Source: Stomoxys calcitrans (lineage: Eukaryota > Arthropoda > Insecta > Diptera > Muscidae). From it: 64,000 nt of DNA. The stretch spans positions 191,060,232 to 191,124,231 of the forward strand of contig NC_081553.1 in NCBI RefSeq assembly GCF_963082655.1. The letters run 5' to 3'. Positions 34,397 to 46,209 of the stretch are shown one piece after another (the stretch's first letter is position 1; each line of letters opens with the position of its first letter). The notes beneath the pieces were generated by a model, which did no database searches, was not told the origin of the DNA, and saw only the letters and a program-made list of their open reading frames with translations. The position numbers were made by a program, and so were the translations under genes.

Positions 34397-36652
34397 ACAA
34401 GTAAAAAGGCTTTAAGTTCAGCCAGGCCGAACTTTGGATACCCACCACCTCGGGTATATATAAACCACATTTCATGAAAATTCGGTGAAAATGGCATACC
34501 TTATGTCCCATAGCAGTTATATCGAAATATGCTCCGATTTGGAAGAAAAATTCAAAAAAGTGCAAGTCATTATTCTATTGTGTATAACAAAATATTGGTC
34601 TTTTTAGATGCTATATCTAAAAATAAACCGATCTGAACCATTTACAACATGGATGTTGAAAAGCCTAACATAAGTAACTGTGTCAAATTTCAGTTAAATC
34701 GGATTAAAAATGCGCTTTTTTGGGGCTAAGACCTTAAATCGAGAGATCGGTCTATATGGCAGCTATATGCAAATCTTGATCAATCTAGACCAAATTGCAG
34801 AAATATGTGGAGGGGCTTAACTTAGCTCTCTGTCCCAAATTTCGGCAAAATCGGACAATAAATGCGCCTTTTATGACCCCAAAACATTAAATCGAGAGAT
34901 CGGTCTCTATGGCAGCTATATCCAAATCTGGACCGATCTGAGTCAAATTGAAGAAGGACGTTGAAGGGCCTAACACAACTCACTGTCCCAAATTTCGGCC
35001 ACATCGGACAATAAATGCGCCTTTTATGGCCCCAAAACCTAAAACCGGGAGATCGGTCTATATGGCAGCTATATCCGAATCTGGACCGATCTGTGCCATA
35101 TTGCAGAAGTATATCGAGGGGCTAAACCTAACTCACTGTCCCAAATTTCGGCGACATCGGACAATAAATGCGCCTTTTATGGGCCCAAAACGTTAAATTG
35201 AGCGATCGGTCTATATGACAGCTATATCCAAATCTGAACCGATCGGGACCAAATTGCAGAAAAATGTCGAAGGGCCTTTTACAACTCACTGTCCCAAATT
35301 TCAGCGAAATCTGATAATAAATGTGGCTTTTATGGGCCTTAGACCCTAAATAGGAGGATCGGTCTATATGGCAGCTATAACCAAATCTGCACCGATCAGT
35401 GCCAAATTAACAAAGGATGCCGATGGGCCTAACACAACTCACTGTCCCAAATTTCAGCGAAAGCGGATAATAAATGTGGCTTTTATGGGCCTTAGACCCG
35501 AAATAGGAGGATCGGTCTATATGGCAGCTATATCCAAATCTGGAGCGATCGCGGCAAAATTGAAGAAGGATGTAGAGGAGGCTAACACACCTCACTGTCC
35601 CAAATTTCAGCAAAATCGGATTGGTCGGACTTTTATTTAGATATAGCTGCCATATAGACCGATCTCCCGATAAAGGGTCTGAAGCCCATAAAATCTTCTT
35701 TTTTTTATCCGATTTCGCTGAAATTTGCAACAGTGGGTTGTTCTAAGCTTTCCGACATTTGACCTAAAAATGGTTCAGATTGGACTATATGTAGATATAG
35801 CTGCCATATAGACCGATCTCCCGATAAAGGTTCTGAAGCAAATAAAAGCTTTATTTATTGCCTGATTTCGCTGAAATTTAAAGCAGTGAGTAATTTTAAG
35901 CCTGCCGATATCTAACCTGAATATGGGTTAGATAGGTCCATATTTAGATATAGCTGCCATATAGACCGATCTCCCGATAAAGGGTCTGAAGGCCATAAAA
36001 GCTTTTTTTATTGCCTGATTTCGCTGAAATTTAAATCAGTGAGTTATTTTAAGCCTCCTGACAGCTGACCTAAATATGGATTAGATCGGTTCAGATTTAG
36101 ATATAGCTGCCATATAGACCGATCTTCAGATAAAGGGTCTGAAGGCCATAAAAGCTTTATTTATTACCCGATTTCGCTGAAATTTGCAACAGTGGGTTAT
36201 TTTATGCATCCCGACCTCCGAACTAAATATGGTTCAGATTGGCGTATATTTAGATATAGCTGCCATATAGACCGATCTGCCGATAAATGGTCTGAAGGCC
36301 ATAAAAGCTTTATTTTTTATCCGATTTCGCTGAAATTTAAAACAGTGGGTAGTTTTAGGTCTCCCGCCGTCCCTCCTAAATATGGTATGTATAGGACAAT
36401 ATTTAGATCGATCTGCCAATAAAGGGTCTGAAGCCCATAAAACCTTTATTTTTTATGCGATTTCGCTGAAATTTGAAATGCAAAATACAACAATTACTTA
36501 TATTTATTAGACCACTCAATGTCCGTGCCGAATTTGGGTGTATAAGTTATCCACTTTTCACTAGATTGTGGCGAAGTGGGGTTTACGCATACACCTGAAG
36601 TGGTGGGTATCCAAAGTTCGGCCCGGCCGAACTTAATGCCTTTTTACTTGTT
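34397..36652. mobile_element. Head-to-head composite: Fam-A (minus) fused to Fam-C (plus), hairpin at both ends
   Basis: 34397-35622 is a Fam-A array in minus orientation beginning ACAAGTAAAAAGGC. At about 35621-35625, in CAAAATCGGATTGGTCGGAC, it switches to a Fam-C array in plus orientation, ending with the perfect palindrome and GCCTTTTTACTTGTT at 36652. Neither half has a TA/GTCY core end. The two termini are therefore inverted copies of the same hairpin module. Confidence 0.8.
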
Positions 36653-38299
36653 CAAATTTATTATTGGCAATATGTCTACAACATTGACGAAACAAATTGT
36701 TTGACATTTCCTAATGTTTGTTAATTGGAGAAATTTTGTTGCCCCATTCATATATTTCGGTGTTTAGCCTTAATTATGATAGACCGAAGGATATATGTCG
36801 AGTAACATAGGATTTGAGGGGAAAACAAAGAGCCCACCTGCCAAATATGGTGCTCAAGGGTCGTATCAAATGGCATAATTATAACAAATATTAACATAAA
36901 TGGCAGAAATTTAAGAGGCAAAGCCATTTGCGACTTATGTGTGACAGACATGCAACAGGCAGGCAATGCAAGCGGCACAAGGAAAAACAAAACTCCATAC
37001 AACTACAATATCGGACTAATGAATGGCCACTTGAAAATATTTGGGCTTTTTATTTGAGAGAGGAGAAATCATCCATGCTCTTTGAGGCAATTAAAATTAA
37101 TGTTTTATTTATTTCGCAAAAAAATAAAAGGAGAAAAAACATATTTTGCCATTTATTAAGCCATTTTCAGGGGAATTTTATTTTTGAGGAAATTAAATGA
37201 AATACAATTTGCGAATACTTTTTGGCATGAGTCTTCCTTTTGTTTATTTTCATAGCAAACAATTTAAATGAATAATTGCATTTCGAAGGTAGCATTGCAA
37301 TGCTTTAGCCTAATTGGGGCCTTATGCAAATTACTCCCAGTGTTGTGTTGCGTTGCGTTGTGTTGGTGGCAATGACAAATGGCAGCCAGCTGTATGCTAG
37401 CTACACCTGTAAAATATGATAATATGATTTTCATTTCCTTTTGTAGCTTTAGCTTCGTGCATGTTGTCTCTAGCACAAATACATACAAATATCTATTTCA
37501 CTGTGTTTCTTTTGTTGTTTGTTTTTGTTATTTTTTTTTTCTTTTTTCTAAAAATATTCTAGTACACATATTAAATTCACATGTGGGTATGCATGCATGG
37601 ATGAATGAGTGGCTGGATGGTTGGATGGATGAATGGCTGGCTGGTTGGTTATGTCGACTGTCATACCCATATAAATATGAACAAAGTACTTGGGATAGAT
37701 GTGAATTAAAATGTTCTCACATCTGTGGAGAGATATATATACCTACATAAACTAACTAGCATGCAGGTGTGCATGTGTGTGTGTATGAGTGTGTTTGTTA
37801 CGCGCACAGGTGTATAAGTGTTTACATCATATACATACCAAGTACTTTAAACATAGCATTTACTTGAATCAAACTCAAACACTCACACACACACTACGAA
37901 AAGAGCATAGTAATGAATGTGTGTGTCTATGTATGTATATGTACATGTCTATAATTATTATAATTTATGATGATTTATTTAAAAGCAAAGAAAATGGCAG
38001 GAAAAAATTCACAAACAAGTCAACAACAGTTCAAATATGACAACAACAGCAGCGCCAGAAACAGCAGCAGGAGTAGCAACAAAGGCACAAACACTAACAC
38101 AAACGCAAACACCAACATTAACATCAACAGCAATAACACAAAACCCACCTTGTCATACTTTTGCACACAAGTACAAGTGTTTGTAAGTAGCGGTAACCCA
38201 GCAAACATTTTCGATTGGCAAATAGTCATCCGCTAAATTTATGATCGCAAACTAGCTTGTCTAAGAATTATAGACGATTCCTTCATAGAGAGGAGTTGT
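36653..38299. other. Unique spacer with simple repeats and a low-complexity open frame
   Basis: A GGATGAATGG/CTGG minisatellite lies at about 37594-37650 and CA/TG-rich stretches at 37765-37800 and 37880-37925. The frame from ATG 37994 is rich in Asn, Thr, Ser and Gln (GKNSQTSQQQ, then NTNTNANTN) and reaches a GTAAGT at 38183-38188. This could be a first coding exon or simply CAA/ACA repeat DNA. Confidence 0.4.
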
Positions 38300-38860
38300 G
38301 TCCTCAGGTGTTTATTTGTTCCGAATAGACTCGACAACTGCTAAACAGATTTTAATGAAATTTTCCGATTGCTTGGGTTGGTGTGAAAGGAATAATAGGC
38401 TTTACGAATTTTTGATATCGGAAAGGAGGCGGCGCCTCCCCCTTACCCCAAAGGCACCACCCAAAATTAAAAGTGTAAAATTAGAATACTGAGTTGATAT
38501 AAAAAACTCTGTACAGATACCAAGGGGGCCGCCCTGACCCCAAAACCCCTTCCAATAGGCATATTGGACGGTTTTGAGTATATGGGACTCAAATGAATGG
38601 TATGAGGGAGTAGATTACGAATATGGTGTGCAAGAAGCAATAGGCTAAAGAATTTGTTGATATTGTTGAAGGCGGACCGTACCATCCCAACGGACGCACC
38701 CAATAAAAAAATGAACCGATTGTTACAATATAGAAATCAAATGAAAGGTATTAGGGAATAGATATCGAATATGGTCTGAAAGGAGACATAGGCTATAGAT
38801 TTTGTTGATATCGTAAGTGGGCGGACCCTCCACCTTACACCGAAGCACCACCCAAATGTA
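38300..38860 (+). repeat. Fam-E dispersed array, first part
   Basis: Degenerate units share GGGACTCAAATGAA.GGTAT, a purine-rich GAGTAGATTACGAATATGG and a run of C-rich blocks (GGCCGCCCTGACCCC, CACCACCC). Units are roughly 150-190 bp. It lacks the GATATAGCTGCC core and the GC hairpin ends, so it is a separate family. Confidence 0.65.
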
Positions 38861-38862
38861 TT

Positions 38863-39081
38863 GGGTTGCCCAAAAAGTAATTGCGGATAAATGCATTTTT
38901 TAAAAAACTAAGAATGAACTTTAATCAAATATAATTTTTTTACACTTTTTTCTAAAGCAAGCTAAACGTGACAGCTGATAACTGACAGAAGAAAGAATGC
39001 AATTACAGAGTCACAAGCTGTGAAAAAATTTATCAACGCCGACTATATGATCCGGCAATTACTTTTTGGGCAAACCAATAT
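38863..39081 (-). mobile_element. Mariner-derived MITE
   Basis: TIRs GGGTTGCCCAAAAAG and CTTTTTGGGCAAACC, flanked by AATGTATT and AATATAA. Inserted in the Fam-E array. Confidence 0.9.
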
Positions 39082-39098
39082 AAAAATATGCCAATTAG

Positions 39099-39260
39099 GG
39101 GGCGCCCCGGTAGCCGAGTTGGTAGCGTGCTTGGATTACCAGGGCAGGGGTCGTGGGTTGGATTTCCGCCATAAGACTTGGTCTGTCGCTGCTGTGGTAT
39201 CACAATGAACTTAAAATTGTCTAAGTGAGTCTGTAAAGCACTGCCACTCTTACCTAACCC
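39099..39260 (+). mobile_element. SINE-2 copy
   Basis: GGCGCCCCGGTAGCCGAG, TTGGTAGCGTGCTTGG, a decayed B box (GGGTTGGATTTCCGCC), ACAATGAACTTAAAATT and tail TGCCACTCTTACCTAA. Opposite orientation to the copy at 28828. Confidence 0.85.
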
Positions 39261-40427
39261 ATGCCGATCAGGGCAATATGGGAGTCAAATGAATGGAATT
39301 CGAGTGTAGAGTACCAATTTGATAATAAAAATTGGGTCAGAGAAATTAGGGGCCGCCCCGACCCCACAACCCCCTCATATAGGCATATTGGACGATATTG
39401 ACAATAAGGAGCTCAAATGAAAGATATTCCCTAATACCTTTCATTTGAGCTCCATAGAATTACGAATATGGTCGGCAAGGAGCATAGTAGATTACAAATA
39501 TGGTCTGCACGGAGAAATAATTTTTTTATATTAGAGGGGGAGGCGGACACTCCCCCTTACCCCAAAAGCACCACTATGGCTACAATATAGAATCTAAGTT
39601 TAAAGTATTCGAGATGGCAGAGTTTGAGACCCCGATAAAAACAGGGTATCCAAAGAGGGGAAGGACCCTCCCCCTTACCACAATTTTGTATGCCACCTTA
39701 CGGTAACCCAAAAAAAAAACAAAATTGGTATAAAATTTTGGAGTCAAAAAAACTGGGGGGACGCCCCATCCCAAAACCCATCCGAATGCACATGTTTACC
39801 GATTGGAGCCTTCCCCTTGCTACAATTTTGTATGTCACCTTACGGTAGCTCAAAAAAAAAACAAAATTGGCATAAAATTTTGTGGTTAAAAAAACTGGGG
39901 GGACGCCCCATCCCAAAACCCATCCGAACGGATATGTTTACCGATTGGGACAATATGGGTATTAAATGAAAGGTATTTTGGTGTAGAGTACGAACTTGTT
40001 AAAAAAATCTCACCTTAAATGTCGGGGGGGTTCCCCACCCCCCGAAAACACCACCCAACAGGACACTTTTATCGCTTTGGGCAATTTCCGTATCAACTGA
40101 AAAGTGTTTAAAATTAGTGTACAAATCTGACATAAAACTGTATTCCTTGGTGTCTGAGGGGCCTCCCCACCTCCCAATACCCCCAGCAGGACTTATTTAC
40201 CGATTGGGACAATATGGATATCAAATGAAAGGTATTTAAAAGTCTACTAAAAACCTGTTTAAATCGTTATTCCTTGGTGTCTGAGGCGCCCCAACCCCCA
40301 AAAACCTATTAACAGGAATATTTACCAATTGGGACGATATGGGTATCAACTGAAAGGTGTTTGGTAGTTGAGTACAGATCTGTTATAAGAATTTGGTCCA
40401 AGTTGTCCAGGGGACCTTTTCAACCTC
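39261..40427 (+). repeat. Fam-E array, second part
   Basis: It continues with GACAATATGGGTATT, AAATGAAAGGTAT, and C-rich blocks CGCCCCATCCCAAAACC and TTCCCCACCCCCCGAAAAC. Two adjacent units at 39650-39780 and 39810-39920 are close repeats of each other. A 16-bp perfect hairpin at 39408-39453 marks a short local inversion. Confidence 0.65.
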
Positions 40428-42852
40428 AACAAGTAAAAGCGTGCCAAGTTCGGCCAGGCCGAATCTTATACACCCTCCACCATGGATCGCATTTGTCGAG
40501 TTCTTTTCCCGGCATCTCTTCTTAGGCAAAAAAGGATATAAGAAAAGAGTTGCTCTGCTATTAAAACGATATCAAGATATGGTCCGGTTCGGACCACAAT
40601 TAAATTATATGTTGGAGACCTGTGTAAAATTTCAGCCAATTCGTATAAGAATTGCGCCCATTGGGGCTCACGAAGTAAAATAGAGAGAACGATTTAATGG
40701 GATCTGTATCGGGCTATAGACCGATTCAGACCATAATAAACATGTTTGTTGATGGTCATGAGAGCATCCATCGTACAAAATTTTAGGCATATAGAATAAT
40801 AATTGCGACCTCTAGGGGTCAAGAAGTCAAGATCCCAGATCGGTTTATATGGCAGCTATATCAGGTTATGAACCGATTTTAACCTTATTTGACACAGTTG
40901 TTGAAAGTAAAAATAAAATACGTCATGCAAAATTTTAGCCAAATCGAATAGGAATTGCGCCCTCTAGAAGCTCAAGAAGTCAAATCCCCAGATCTGTTTA
41001 TATGACAGCTATATCAGGTTATGGACCGCTTTCAACCATACTTGGCACAGTTGTTGGACATCATACCGAAATACTTCGTGCAAAAATTCATTCAAATCGG
41101 ATAAGAATTGTGCCCTCTAGAGGCTCAAGAAGTCAAGACCCAAGATCGGTTTATATGGCAGCTAAAGGGTGATTTTTTTGAGGTTAGGATTTTCATGCAT
41201 TAGTATTTGACAGATCACGTGGGATTTCAGACATGGTGTCAAAGAGAAAGATGCTCAGTATGCTTTGACATTTCATCATGAATAGACTTACTAACGAGCA
41301 ACGCTTGCAAATCATTGAATTTTATTACCAAAATCAGTGTTCGGTTCGAAATGTGTTCATTCACCGTAACGTTGCGTCCAACAGCATCTTTGAAAAAATA
41401 CGGTCCAATGATTCCACCAGCGTACAAACCACACCAAACAGTGCATTTTTTGGGATGCATGGGCAGTTCTTGAACGGCTTCTGGTTGCTCTTCACTCCAA
41501 ATGCGGCAATTTTGCTTATTTACGTAGCCATTCAACCAGAAATGAGCCTCATCGCTGAACAAAATTTGAACACATTTCGAACCGAACACTGATTTTGGTA
41601 ATAAAATTCAATGATTTGCAAGCGTTGCTCGTTAGTAAGTCTATTCATGATGAAATGTCAAAGCATACTGAGCATCTTTCTCTTTGACACCATGTCTGAA
41701 ATCCCACGTGATCTGTCAAATACTAATGCATGAAAATCCTAACCTCCAAAAAATCACCCTTTATATCAGGTTATGAACCGATTTAAACCATACTTGGCAC
41801 AGTTCTTGGGTATCATAACAAAACACGTCGTGCGAAATTCCATTCTAATCGGATAAGAATTGCGCCCTCTAGAGGCTCAAGAAGTCAAGACCCAAGATCG
41901 AATTATATGGCAGCTATATCAGGTTATGAACCGATTTGAACCATACTTGGCACAGTTGTTGGATATAACAACAAAACACGTCGTGCAAAATTTCATTTCA
42001 ATCGGATAAGAATTGCGCACTCTAGAGGATCAAGAAGTCAAGATCCAAGATCGGTTTATATGGCAGCTATATCACGTTATGGACCGATTTGAACCATACT
42101 TGGCACAGTTGTTGGATATCATAACAAAACACGTCGTGCAAAATTTCATTCTGATCGGATAAGAATTGCGCACGCTAGAGGCTCAAGAAGTCAAGACCCA
42201 AGATTGGTTTATATGGCAGCTATATCAGGTTATGGCTCTATTTGAACCATACTTGGCACAGTTGTTGGATATCATAGCAAAACACGTCTTGCAAAATTTC
42301 AGCCAAATCGAATAGGAATTGCTCCTTGTAGAGGCTCAAGAAGTCAAGACCCCAGATCGGTTTATATGGCAGCTATATCAGGTTATGGACCGATTTAAAC
42401 CATATTTAGCACAGTTGTTGAAATTCATAACGAAACATTTCATGCAAAATTTCAGCCAAATTGGATAGGAATTGCTCCCTGTAGAAGCTCAAAAAGTCAA
42501 GACCCCAGATCGGTTTATATGGCAGCTATATCAGGTTATAGACCGATTTGAACCATTCTTAACACAGTTGTTTAAAGTCATAACAAAACACGTCACGCAA
42601 AATTTCAGCCATATCGGAGAAGAATTGCGCTTTCTAGTGGCTCAAGAAGTCAAGATCCAAGATCGGTTTATATGGCAGCTATATCAAAACATGGACCGAT
42701 ATGGCTCATTTACAATCCCAACTGACCTACACTAATAAGAAGTATTCGTGCAAAGTTTCAAGCGGCTAGATTTACTTCTTCGAAAGCTAGCTTGCTTTCG
42801 ACAGGCAGTCGGACGGACGAATGGAAGGACGGACAGACAGGCGGCCATAGAC
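40428..42852 (-). mobile_element. Fam-B element with a nested Tc1-like insertion, core end truncated
   Basis: The hairpin end is at 40428 (ACAAGTAAAAGCGTGCC, TTCGGCC-A-GGCCGAA). Its monomers are split at GGCAGCTA/TATCAGG by the element at 41165-41761. Monomers resume to 42780 and end in a degenerate GACGG run at 42852. The (TA)n and terminal palindrome are absent. Confidence 0.85.
41165..41761. mobile_element. Non-autonomous Tc1-like element with ~194-bp TIRs made of transposase 5' sequence
   Basis: Ends AAGGGTGATTTTTTTGAGG and its inverse sit between TA at 41163-41164 and 41762-41763. Removing them restores the Fam-B monomer exactly. The arms are 41165-41359 and 41568-41761. Both arms include the transposase start codon and MNRLTNEQRLQIIEFYYQNQ. 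The middle, read on the minus strand, encodes FSDEAHFWLNGYVNKQN to GRNVTVN, with the first catalytic Asp in FSDEAHFW. It therefore cannot code for a full transposase. Confidence 0.9.
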
Positions 42853-43118
42853 ATTGTGGATTATGGCAAAAAGGGACTCAAACTTGATATCTGTTTTATG
42901 ACAAAATGTTTCTGCGACGACTCATATCATAAGCCCCCCTGAAGCTCAGATATATTCCGATTATAGCAGTATGTAGCTCAAATGTGGTTTTTGGAAAACC
43001 AAGAAAATTACCTTATCCTATTACAAAAACGCCAGTGTTCACGATTCATACAGAAGAAAAATTGAGTAAAAATCCTTCAGAAGTTTCGTTTATTCATAGT
43101 TGGGACAAACCAACCAAT
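42853..43118. other. Short unassigned spacer
   Basis: Nothing recognisable between the truncated Fam-B copy and SINE-1. Confidence 0.4.
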
Positions 43119-43419
43119 TTGCCATGAACATCCCATTAAGGAACAGTGGCAAACTTCTCACATATTAGTGAGAGCTATCCTATTAAAGTTTAAGATCAAT
43201 GATAAGAGTCCTTCTTTTTGTAACCGAATCCGAACGGCGTTCCATAGTGCGATACCTCTTTGGGGAAAAAATTTTACATGGCTTCTATGCATGGCATAGT
43301 ACTTAACAAATGTCGCCAGAATTATGGGGGGGAAAACCCCCGATGAAAATTTTTTTTAAATGTTCTCGAACCCATGCATCATAGCCAGACATGCTAACCA
43401 CTGCGCTACGAATTCCTCC
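43119..43419 (-). mobile_element. SINE-1 copy
   Basis: The minus strand runs from GGAATTCGTAGCGCAGTGG through a degraded B box (GGGTTCGAGAAC) to ACGCCGTTCGGATTCGG and the tail TGTTCCTTAATGGGATG. Same family as 25318-25645. Confidence 0.8.
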
Positions 43420-43945
43420 AACGCTCTTCCAATATTATGAAAAATGTTTGCAGGGTTTGTTTGTATGGGGCTACTGTGTTGTTCTTGTGCTAGTATATGC
43501 CTGGGTGGTGGCTATGCTAAAGCTGAGTATTGAAGTGCTTGCTGTACCCTATGGGCGCTCGCTCATACACTTACACACAGTTAATGTTTATGTCTTGCAC
43601 GCACACAAAGGCAAACAAACAACAAAAAGAGTCAGAGGGGCGCATATTAAAACACAATTCGTACTCATACCGAGTGCTGTACGTCCTTCACGCACACATT
43701 GCCTCAGCTGGGAAAGAGAGAGGAGACCTTGTGGGGAGGCACGCATGCAAGCACTGAGCCAGCGTGCCAAATACACTCGTTTTGCAATTACATTTACTGC
43801 TTGCTTACTTGCAGGTTTGCTTGCTTGCTGTTATTCTTATGATGTTTGTAGTTGTATAGTTTTACACCACCACATGCACAATGGGAAAAGTTTGTATAAA
43901 ATAAGAGAAGTTAAAAGACATGAGGGAAGAATTTCAAACAACAAC
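43420..43945. other. Spacer with an unsupported 200-codon open frame
   Basis: An open frame on the plus strand (43391-43999) begins inside the SINE and ends inside a decayed Fam-B fragment. It has no domain or compositional support. GCTTGCTTGC-like short repeats lie at 43797-43830. Confidence 0.4.
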
Positions 43946-44600
43946 TTAAAGCGCCTTAAGTTTGACAGGGCCAAATCCTATATAATCTACACCGCATAAG
44001 ATAAAATTTTTAAATATTGAGATCTATTTATGGAAGATGTTTATCACGTTATAGGGTGATATGGTGATCTTTCTTGTCATGGATGTCAGGGTCTGCCCCC
44101 TGACATTCATGCCACCTTCAAAGTTGAAGGTAAATCGGATAATATTAAGTTGCCCAAAAAGTAATTGCGGGTTTTTTAAAAGAAAGTATATGCATTTTTA
44201 ATAAAACTTAGAATGAACTTTAATCAAATATACTTTTTTTACACTTTTTTTCTAAAGCAAGCTAAAAGTAACAGCTGATGAAAAAATTTGTCAACGCCGA
44301 CTATATGAAAAATCCGCAATTACTTTTTGGGCATCCCAATATTTGCACTCTCTAGAGGCTAATTGAGTCAAGACGGGAGATCCGTTGATATGGTAGCTCT
44401 ATGGACAGATTTGGTCTATTTACAATACCAACCAAAGTGCTTTGGGAAAACAAACAGACAAACATACATCCAGACCGGTGGATGGACAAAAAGATATAAA
44501 GTCGGATGAGTAGATGGATGGAAAGATGAACAAATGTTTAGACGTACGGACAGGAAGATGGATGGACAAAAACATACGGATGGCAATTTCCAAGACCTGT
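43946..44600 (-). repeat. Old, degenerate Fam-B element split by a MITE
   Basis: AAGCGCCTTAAG, GGGCCAAATCCTATATAATC and TACACC correspond to a decayed Fam-B hairpin end. Monomer remnants (AAATCGGATAATA and, after the MITE, GCACTCTCTAGAGGC) follow. The end is a run of GATGGATGG/GGACAGG-like core repeats near 44470-44570. Confidence 0.55.
44147..44340 (-). mobile_element. Mariner-derived MITE, internally shortened
   Basis: AAGTTGCCCAAAAAG and CTTTTTGGGCATCCC ends. About 45 bp of interior present in other copies are missing after AACAGCTGATG. Confidence 0.85.
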
Positions 44601-44859
44601 TTTAACTTATCAATGCCGAATGGGTAGAAAAATACCCAAAAAGAGCTGTCTTAGAAAAATTGTAGCACGAGTTGGGAAAAAGCTATCCCAACTAAATTTG
44701 GTTTGGCGTTAAGTGGACGGATAAAACTAATTTAAAAAAATTACCATCATATAAAATCATATTTTGCGGGAGAATAGGCCTGTCAATTTCTTAAAGCTCA
44801 AAAAATAAAAAAAAAAAATCTGAAAACTCTTAGAAGTGAAGTTTCTGAAAAACTTTTAA
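44601..44859. other. Unassigned spacer
   Basis: No recognisable feature apart from A/T-rich tracts. Confidence 0.4.
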
Positions 44860-45658
44860 GATCTAGCCATATCGGTCCGTCCGTCCGATAGCGTTCGAAC
44901 GTGTAAACCTAGCCGCTTGAAATTTTGCACAGATACTAAATATTGATGTACGTCGTTGGGGATTGCAAATGGGCCATATCGGTTCAGATTTAGATACACC
45001 TCCATATAAACCGACCTCCCGGTTTGACTTTTTAATCCATTACAAGCCGCAATTTTTGTGCGATTTAGCTGAAATTTTGCATGAAGTGTTTTGTTATGAT
45101 TTTCAACAACTGTGCCTAGGACGGTCCTTATCGGTCCATAACCCGATATAGCTCCCATGTAAACCGATCTCCCGATGTGACTTTTTAAGCCACTGAAAGC
45201 CGTAATTTTTTACCGATTTGGCTAAAATTTTGCTTGCAATGTTTTGTTGCGACTTTCAACAACTTTTCCCAGGACGATTCAAATCGGTCTATAACCTGTT
45301 ATAGCTTCCATATAAACCGATCTGCCGATTTGATTTCTTGAGCCCTTACAAGCCGAAATTTTTGTCCGATTTGGCTGAAATTGAGCACATAGTGTTTTGT
45401 TATGATTTTTTACAAGTATACCTCGTGCGGTTAAAATCGGTCTATAACCTGATATAGCTCCCATATAAACCCGTGTCTCGATCATCCTTGTTCGGTTCCT
45501 CGAAGCTTTAATTTGTGCTGGTTTGACAGTTGTTTGGTATGTAGAATAAAATTAGGCCCTTCAACTAAATTTATTATGTATAAAAATTTTTTAGAGAATC
45601 CATGGTGGTGGGTTCCCAAGATTCGGCCCGTCCAAACTTAGCACGCTTTTACTTGTTT
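44860..45658 (+). mobile_element. Fam-F element
   Basis: A short GTCC run (44875-44886) and TAGCCGCTTGAAATTTTGC are followed by about three monomers with CATATAAACCGATCTGCCG, CTTGAGCCCTTACAAGCCG and TTTGTCCGATTTGGCTG. The end is CCATGGTGGTGGG, a decayed GGCC palindrome and GCTTTTACTTGTT. The spacers differ from Fam-B but the core and ends match. The (TA)n and terminal palindrome are missing. Confidence 0.75.
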
Positions 45659-46167
45659 GATATCCCAAGGGCGGCGGACCCTCCCTCTTACTCCAATTTT
45701 CAAAAACGCCAGATCTCGGAGATGGGTGCGCCGATTTAAGCGGAGTTTTGTATGCCATTTTATGGTAACTTAAAAACACGAAATTGGTATAAAATTCTGG
45801 GGTCAAATAACCTGGGGTGCGCCCCATCTCAAAACCCACCAGAACGGACATGTTTACCGATTGGGATGATATGGGTATTAAATAAAAGGTATTTAAGAGT
45901 AGAGTACGAACTTGATATGCAAATTTCACCCTAAGTGTTCGGGGGTTGCCCCGCTACCAAAAACACCCTTTAAAAGGACACTCTCACCGATTTGGGCAAT
46001 ATGGGTATGAAATGAGAGAAAGTAGAGAAAATGTATTCCTTGGTGTGCCCACCCGATATTTATCAATTGGGACAATATGGATAACCAAATGAAAGGTAAT
46101 TGGATTTTGAGTACACACCTATTGTAAGAATTTGGTACGAATTGTGGACGAGGCATCCCCAACTTTA
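45659..46167 (+). repeat. Fam-E array fragment
   Basis: GGTGCGCCCCATCTCAAAAC, GGGATGATATGGGTATT and GGTATTTAAGAGTAGAGTACG match the array at 39261-40427. Confidence 0.65.
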
Positions 46168-46209
46168 ATCAGTAAAGAAATGAGAAAGTCGGACGGAGCC
46201 GATTATATT

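Noticed and set aside
43391..43999. 202-codon plus-strand open frame
   Set aside because: It begins inside SINE-1 and ends in a decayed Fam-B fragment, has no domain and contains microsatellite-like peptide runs.
44084..44105. Small hairpin TGTCAGGG..CCCTGACA
   Set aside because: An 8-bp stem in a decayed repeat region with no downstream T-run or conserved context; chance is sufficient.
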